Made by a program: the position numbers and the translations under genes. A stretch of 51,844 bases of DNA from Rikenellaceae bacterium (GTDB lineage Bacteria; Bacteroidota; Bacteroidia; Bacteroidales; Rikenellaceae): positions 1 to 51,844 of the forward strand of contig JAJQEF010000045.1 of NCBI GenBank assembly GCA_021201795.1, in the 5' to 3' direction. Under the pieces are notes generated by a model. The model was not told the DNA's origin and ran no database searches. It was given only the letters and a program-made list of their open reading frames with translations. Of this stretch, positions 46,073-51,844 are shown in pieces; within the stretch, counting starts at the first letter, position 1; every line of letters starts with the position of its first letter.

Positions 46073-46490
46073 TTACTTTACTGAAGACTGCGTTTTCAGC
46101 TTCAGGAACAGAAGAAAAATAAACAAGTGGATAAAAGATACTGTTTCACGTGAAAACATGGTAACAGGCGATATTTCAATTATTTTCAGTTCGGATGATT
46201 ATCTATTGGAAGTCAATAAAAAATTCCTGAATCACGATTACTATACGGATATAATCACCTTCGATTATTGTGAAAATAAAACTCTTTGCGGGGATCTTTT
46301 TATCAGCATAGACACTGTACGCAGTAATTCGGAAAAATTCAACGTCTCTTTCGACAACGAATTAAAAAGAGTGATCATACACGGCATTCTTCATCTCTGC
46401 GGATACGGAGACAAAACAGAAAAGGAAGAAACTTTAATGAGAGAAAAAGAAAACTTTTATCTTTCAATATTAGAGAAAGAGGAAAAATGA
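46065..46490 (+). CDS. ybeY: endoribonuclease YbeY (rRNA maturation)
   Basis: YbeY is a zinc-dependent RNase needed for 16S rRNA 3' end maturation and ribosome quality control. The 141-residue protein has LNHDYYTDIITFDYCEN (substrate-contact motif YTDIITF) and the metal motif HGILHLCGYGDKTEKEE; the third canonical His (GYDH in E. coli) is replaced by Asp-type GYGD, as I recall for Bacteroidota. Length is slightly short, as usual for this phylum. It overlaps mnmG by 4 bp (ATGA). A parS-like sequence lies within its coding region. Confidence 0.93.
   Translation: MINYFTEDCVFSFRNRRKINKWIKDTVSRENMVTGDISIIFSSDDYLLEVNKKFLNHDYYTDIITFDYCENKTLCGDLFISIDTVRSNSEKFNVSFDNELKRVIIHGILHLCGYGDKTEKEETLMREKENFYLSILEKEEK
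46142..46157 (+). promoter_or_regulatory. parS-like site inside ybeY
   Basis: TGTTTCACGTGAAAAC matches the chromosomal parS consensus TGTTTCACGTGAAACA at 14 of 16 positions, keeping the CACGTG centre and left arm intact. Clustered parS sites near the origin are usual, but coding sequence can also produce this by chance. Confidence 0.4.
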
Positions 46491-48358
46491 TTTATAATTA
46501 CGATATAATTGTCGTAGGCGGTGGACATGCAGGTTGTGAAGCTGCCACAGCTGCGGCAAATATGGGTTCCACTACATTACTCATCAGTATGGATATGGGT
46601 AAATACGCCCAAATGTCATGCAATCCGGCGGTCGGAGGAGTCGCCAAAGGACAGATAGTGCGTGAGATCGACGCATTGGGCGGACAAATGGGCATTGTAA
46701 CCGATAAAAGCACCATCCAGTTCCGTATGCTGAACAGGTCGAAAGGCGCGGCAATGTGGAGCCCAAGGGTGCAGTGCGACAAACACAAATTCTCGGAAGA
46801 ATGGCGCAGGATACTCGAAAACACAGATAACTTATATTTGTGGCAGGACTCGGTAAATCATCTTATAATTGAAGACGGATATGCCAAAGGCGTAACTACC
46901 GTAATGAATATTTCTTTTAGGGCGAAGGCGGTTATACTTACCAACGGAACTTTCCTTAACGGATTAATGCACATAGGACGAAACAGTTCTCCGGGAGGAC
47001 GTTCCGGAGACAGTTCTTCTTACGGTATTACCGAACAATTGGAAGAGTACGGATTTGAAAAAGGAAGAATGAAAACAGGTACTCCTGCGAGAATAGATGC
47101 AAGATCTCTTGATTTTACTAAAATGATCCCACAGCCCGGAGATGAGACTCCTTCTAAATTCTCGTTTTTAAGCCACATAAAACCCGTAAAAGACCAGCTG
47201 CCGTGCTATCTGGTATACACATCTGAAAATGTCCATAACGAGCTTAAAAAGGGCTTTAAAGATTCACCATTATTTAACGGAATAATTAAAGGTATCGGTC
47301 CGAGATACTGTCCGAGCATAGAGGATAAACTAAATACATTTGCAGATAAAAACCAGCATCAACTGTTTCTGGAACCGGAAGGAAGAAGCACTAACGAATA
47401 TTACCTGAATGGATTTTCTTCTTCTTTGCCATGGAACGTTCAGTTGAACGCTTTGGAAAAAATAGAAGGATTCGAGAACATACAGATATATCGTCCGGGT
47501 TATGCCATAGAATACGATTACTTCCCACCCACCCAACTCTATCACACACTGGAAACAAAGTTTGTAAAAAATCTTTATTTTGCAGGACAGATAAACGGAA
47601 CTACAGGCTATGAAGAAGCTGGTGCTCAAGGACTTATATCTGGTATAAACGCACATCTTAAAATAAATGACAAGGAACCGTTTATTTTAAACAGAAACGA
47701 AGCCTACATAGGAGTTCTTATCGATGATCTTGTGACAAAGGGTGTCGACGAACCATACAGAATGTTTACATCTCGCGCGGAATACCGAATATTATTACGT
47801 CAGGATAATGCCGATTTGAGATTAACCAAAAAATCATTTGAAATCGGACTTGCAGATGAAGGCCGATATATGGAAGTTGCTAAAAAAGAAAATAATATCA
47901 GTGCACTTGTAGATTTTATTAAAAATTTAAGCATAAATCCTGATGAAATAAATCCGTATCTGGAAAAAGTCGTATCTCCCCCAATAATCCAAAAGCGTAA
48001 ATTGGTTGATATATTATTACGTAATAATATAAATATCAACGATTTATCTAAAGAAATATCTGGATTAAGTAAATTCTTGAACATCAACAACTTAACCTCG
48101 GAAGAAATTGAAGGTGCCGAAATTATAATCAAATATGGAGGTTATATAGAAAGGGAAAAACTCGTAGCTGATAAATTGTCAAGACTTGAAAACATAAAAA
48201 TAAATAAAGATTTTGATTATAGTAAAATAAAGTCATTGTCAATAGAGTCCAGACAAAAACTCACAAAAATACGACCTGCCACAATCGGACAGGCATCGCG
48301 AATTCCCGGCGTATCTCCCTCTGATATCAATGTTCTACTAGTCTATTTCGGACGATAG
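46487..48358 (+). CDS. mnmG: tRNA uridine-5-carboxymethylaminomethyl modification enzyme MnmG
   Basis: MnmG, with MnmE, makes the cmnm5 modification at the wobble uridine. The 623-residue flavoprotein has the FAD-binding GGGHAGCEAATAAANMG (9-25), SCNPAVGGVAKGQIVREIDA, GRSGDSSSYG, the signature GQINGTTGYEEAGAQGLISG, and the C-terminal tRNA-binding domain with SRAEYRILLRQDNADLRLT and IPGVSPSDINVLLVYF. Full length. mnmG (gidA) is often near the chromosomal origin, and a parS site lies 9 bp after its stop. Confidence 0.96.
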   Translation: MIYNYDIIVVGGGHAGCEAATAAANMGSTTLLISMDMGKYAQMSCNPAVGGVAKGQIVREIDALGGQMGIVTDKSTIQFRMLNRSKGAAMWSPRVQCDKHKFSEEWRRILENTDNLYLWQDSVNHLIIEDGYAKGVTTVMNISFRAKAVILTNGTFLNGLMHIGRNSSPGGRSGDSSSYGITEQLEEYGFEKGRMKTGTPARIDARSLDFTKMIPQPGDETPSKFSFLSHIKPVKDQLPCYLVYTSENVHNELKKGFKDSPLFNGIIKGIGPRYCPSIEDKLNTFADKNQHQLFLEPEGRSTNEYYLNGFSSSLPWNVQLNALEKIEGFENIQIYRPGYAIEYDYFPPTQLYHTLETKFVKNLYFAGQINGTTGYEEAGAQGLISGINAHLKINDKEPFILNRNEAYIGVLIDDLVTKGVDEPYRMFTSRAEYRILLRQDNADLRLTKKSFEIGLADEGRYMEVAKKENNISALVDFIKNLSINPDEINPYLEKVVSPPIIQKRKLVDILLRNNININDLSKEISGLSKFLNINNLTSEEIEGAEIIIKYGGYIEREKLVADKLSRLENIKINKDFDYSKIKSLSIESRQKLTKIRPATIGQASRIPGVSPSDINVLLVYFGR

Positions 48359-48367
48359 CAAGTTTCA

Positions 48368-48383
48368 TGTTCCACGTGGAACA
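48368..48383. promoter_or_regulatory. parS (ParB-binding) site
   Basis: TGTTCCACGTGGAACA is a perfect 16-bp palindrome and fits the parS consensus GTTNCACGTGNAAC exactly. It lies between mnmG and thiC. ParB spreads from parS, and the SMC complex is loaded there in bacteria with ParABS; parS sites usually lie within the origin domain. Confidence 0.85.
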
Positions 48384-48403
48384 ATAATTATAAACTAACC
48401 TAA

Positions 48404-49945
<1,542 letters not shown>

Positions 49946-49969
49946 GTGATTGATTTACTGTAATATAAC

Positions 49970-50000
49970 AAAAAAAGAGAGCTTAAAAGCTCTCTTTTTT
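49970..50000. terminator. bidirectional terminator between thiC and glnS
   Basis: GAGAGCTT-AA-AAGCTCTC forms an 8-bp stem flanked by A6 and T6, ending both converging transcripts. Confidence 0.9.
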
Positions 50001-51690
50001 ATTTAGCGGACAATTTAGCCCAGGTATCTTTTAAAGTAACCGTTCTGTTAAAAATAGGTTTATCCGGTAACGAATCTCTATCCTTACAGAAATAACCCAA
50101 TCTTTCGAATTGAAACTTATCCCCTACTTCCGAATCACACAATGAAGGCTCGATAAATGCATGGACACTCTTTAATGAATCAGAGTTAAGATTATCTAAA
50201 AACGTACCTCCTTCTTTATCAGATATATCCGGATTTTCTTTGCTAAATAAGCGGTCAAACAATCTGACTTCTGCCGTTTTAGCGGTATTTGCATTTACCC
50301 AATGAATAATCCCTTTTACTTTTCTTCCGTCTGAAGACCCACCTCCATGGGATTGTTCATCATAAGTGCAGTGAAGTTCCAGGATATTTCCATCTTCATC
50401 TTTTATAACCTCCTGACACTTAATAATATATGCATATCTAAGCCGTACTTCGCCACCGGGAGAAAGCTTGAAATATTTTTTAGGAGGATTCTCCATAAAA
50501 TCGTCTCTTTCAATATAGAGTTCACGACCGAATTCAACCTCGCGAGTTCCGGAATCAGAATCCTCCGGATTGTTAACACAATTAATTATCTCTTTTTTAC
50601 CTTCAGGATAATTAGTTATCACTAATTTTATCGGATCCAGAACAGCCATGCGACGAAGTACTCTTTTATTCAAATCTTCTCTCACACAATACTCCAACAA
50701 ACCCAAGTCTATAATGTTATCTCTTTTAGCCACACCTACTTTATCGACAAATAAACGTATAGATTCCGGAGTATATCCCCTCCTTCTCAGGGCAATAATA
50801 GTAGGCATACGCGGATCATCCCAACCCAAAACAAAATTTTCCTTTACCAGTTGGAGAAGTTTTCTTTTGCTCATTACTGTATAAGTAAGATTAAGCCTGG
50901 CAAATTCATATTGTCTGCTCGGGAATATTTCCAGATTGTCGATAAACCAATTATAAAGAGGTCTGTGGACATCAAACTCCAGGGTACATATGGAATGTGT
51001 TACTTTTTCTATCGAATCGGATTCACCATGCGCATAATCATACATCGGATAAATACACCATTTATTTCCAGTTCTATGATGTTCCGTGTGGTTAATACGA
51101 TACATTATCGGATCCCTCATCAACATATTCGGATGTGCCATATCTATTTTTGCACGAAGAACTTTGTCGCCGTCATTAAATTCACCGTTCTTCATACGTC
51201 GGAAAAGGTCGAGATTTTCTTCGACCGTACGGTTCCTGAACGGACTCTCCTTTCCAGGCTCGGTAACAGTTCCCCTGGAGAGACGAATTTCTTCCTGAGT
51301 TTGGTCGTCTACATAAGCCTTATCTTTTTTAATAAGCTCTTCAGCCCATTCGTATAATTGGTCGAAATAATCGGAAGCATAGTATTCACCAGCCCAATTA
51401 AACCCCAGCCATTGTACATCTTCCTTGATCGAGTCAACATATTCAGTGTCCTCCTTAACAGGATTCGTATCGTCGAAACGAAGATTACATTTACCTGAAT
51501 ATTTAAGCGCAAGACCAAAATTAAGACATATCGACTTGGCATGTCCTATATGTAAGTAACCATTGGGTTCCGGTGGGAAGCGTGTAATTATTTCCTTACA
51601 ACCGTTGCTAATATCTTCTTCTATTATCTTCTCAATGAAGTTTAAAGAATCTTTATAATCATCTTTAACACCTTCAGTTTCCTTATCCAT
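49999..51690 (-). CDS. glnS: glutamine-tRNA ligase
   Basis: GlnRS charges tRNA-Gln directly. The 563-residue class I enzyme has the HIGH-type motif [21 protein letters not shown], the KMSKS-like [22 protein letters not shown] and the C-terminal anticodon-binding beta barrels (for example [21 protein letters not shown]). I use the ATG at 51690: a -7 element (51718-51711) lies between it and the in-frame ATG at 51723, and the extra residues are not family-like. Direct charging suggests the amidotransferase route is not needed for glutamine. It is the last gene before the putative origin region. Confidence 0.95.
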   Translation of the reverse strand: MDKETEGVKDDYKDSLNFIEKIIEEDISNGCKEIITRFPPEPNGYLHIGHAKSICLNFGLALKYSGKCNLRFDDTNPVKEDTEYVDSIKEDVQWLGFNWAGEYYASDYFDQLYEWAEELIKKDKAYVDDQTQEEIRLSRGTVTEPGKESPFRNRTVEENLDLFRRMKNGEFNDGDKVLRAKIDMAHPNMLMRDPIMYRINHTEHHRTGNKWCIYPMYDYAHGESDSIEKVTHSICTLEFDVHRPLYNWFIDNLEIFPSRQYEFARLNLTYTVMSKRKLLQLVKENFVLGWDDPRMPTIIALRRRGYTPESIRLFVDKVGVAKRDNIIDLGLLEYCVREDLNKRVLRRMAVLDPIKLVITNYPEGKKEIINCVNNPEDSDSGTREVEFGRELYIERDDFMENPPKKYFKLSPGGEVRLRYAYIIKCQEVIKDEDGNILELHCTYDEQSHGGGSSDGRKVKGIIHWVNANTAKTAEVRLFDRLFSKENPDISDKEGGTFLDNLNSDSLKSVHAFIEPSLCDSEVGDKFQFERLGYFCKDRDSLPDKPIFNRTVTLKDTWAKLSAK

Positions 51691-51710
51691 AAAATATATA
51701 TTAAATCGTA

Positions 51711-51718
51711 CAAATATA
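51711..51718 (-). promoter_or_regulatory. -7 element of glnS
   Basis: Minus-strand TATATTTG matches TAnnTTTG and gives a leader of about 15 bases to the ATG at 51690. The -33 element is unclear. Confidence 0.45.
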
Positions 51719-51731
51719 GTCATTTAGCAAC

Positions 51732-51844
51732 AAATCCACATATAGTGAATAAGTGTGAATCAATTATTTTTCATATGTTAACAAACGATTGATAATTAAA
51801 AAAGTTAATGTTAAAAGTTTTTAATAATTGTTGTTGAAAAAATT
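51732..51844. other. possible oriC segment: DnaA-box-like cluster and AT-rich tract
   Basis: Three 9-mers resemble the DnaA box TTATNCACA: AAATCCACA at 51732-51740 (7 of 9), the complement TTATTCACT at 51744-51752 (8 of 9) and the complement TGATTCACA at 51754-51762 (8 of 9), spaced 10-12 bp. From 51763 to the window end the sequence is almost entirely A and T with repeated GTTAA and TTGTTG elements, as in a DNA unwinding element. The window stops here, so dnaA or more boxes cannot be seen. Inference only, but the parS site and mnmG nearby agree. Confidence 0.45.

Noticed and set aside
46487-48358. Plus- and minus-strand frames inside mnmG, tamB and other long genes
   Set aside because: They are shadows of the real genes: no family features and they lie wholly within well-supported coding sequence.

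Overview
The window looks like a chromosomal segment of a member of the Bacteroidota, most likely order Bacteroidales. The evidence is gene content (DUF4924 protein, HU-CCDC81-type protein, DcaP-like porin, lipoprotein-type TamA next to TamB, PBP2-RodA behind purH-mreBCD, a eukaryotic-type glnS) together with repeated Bacteroidota-style promoter elements (TTTG, about 19 bp, TAnnTTTG). There are no prophage, insertion-sequence, CRISPR or tRNA/rRNA genes that I can recognise. Most genes are single-copy housekeeping genes in tight operons.

Layout. 0-3 kb: prfB with a classical +1 programmed frameshift, a DUF4924 gene, and a gene-free stretch holding a run of five strong hairpins flanked by a 15-bp direct repeat. 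3-8.5 kb: a porin gene broken by an amber codon, the dprA-tatD operon, a membrane HU-like protein, thiol peroxidase and a small outer-membrane barrel. 8.6-12.3 kb: dnaX, an MscS channel and an lrgAB-like pair whose first gene is frameshifted. 12.3-19.5 kb, minus strand: purH-mreB-mreC-mreD-mrdA-rodA, the cell-elongation operon. 19.7-22.7 kb: gpsA-pgi and mntP. 22.7-26.5 kb, minus strand: a 3'-5' exonuclease, RlmI-like methyltransferase, and a two-component response regulator and sensor kinase. 26.7-31.3 kb: aminopeptidase P, metK behind a SAM-II-like riboswitch, a tandem acetyltransferase and a pirin. 31.4-38.4 kb: the tamB-tamL outer-membrane assembly pair, both interrupted. 38.5-41.4 kb, minus strand: efp and a patatin/barrel protein. 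41.6-50 kb: an overlapping run pheS, TPR lipoprotein, envC-like, PH-domain protein, ybeY, mnmG, then thiC. 50-51.7 kb, minus strand: glnS.

Two themes stand out. First, four envelope genes (porin, lrgA-like, tamB, tamL) carry in total three in-frame stop codons (TAG, TGA, TAA) and two homopolymer frameshifts, while every cytoplasmic housekeeping gene reads cleanly. This fits ongoing loss of envelope functions, as in a host-associated lineage, although sequencing error has to be excluded. Second, the right end looks close to the replication origin: a perfect 16-bp parS palindrome lies between mnmG and thiC, a weaker parS-like site lies in ybeY, and the last 120 bases hold three near-consensus DnaA boxes next to a very AT-rich tract.

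I did not find a defence system or other wholly new gene system. The least explained item is the hairpin array near 2.2-2.7 kb.
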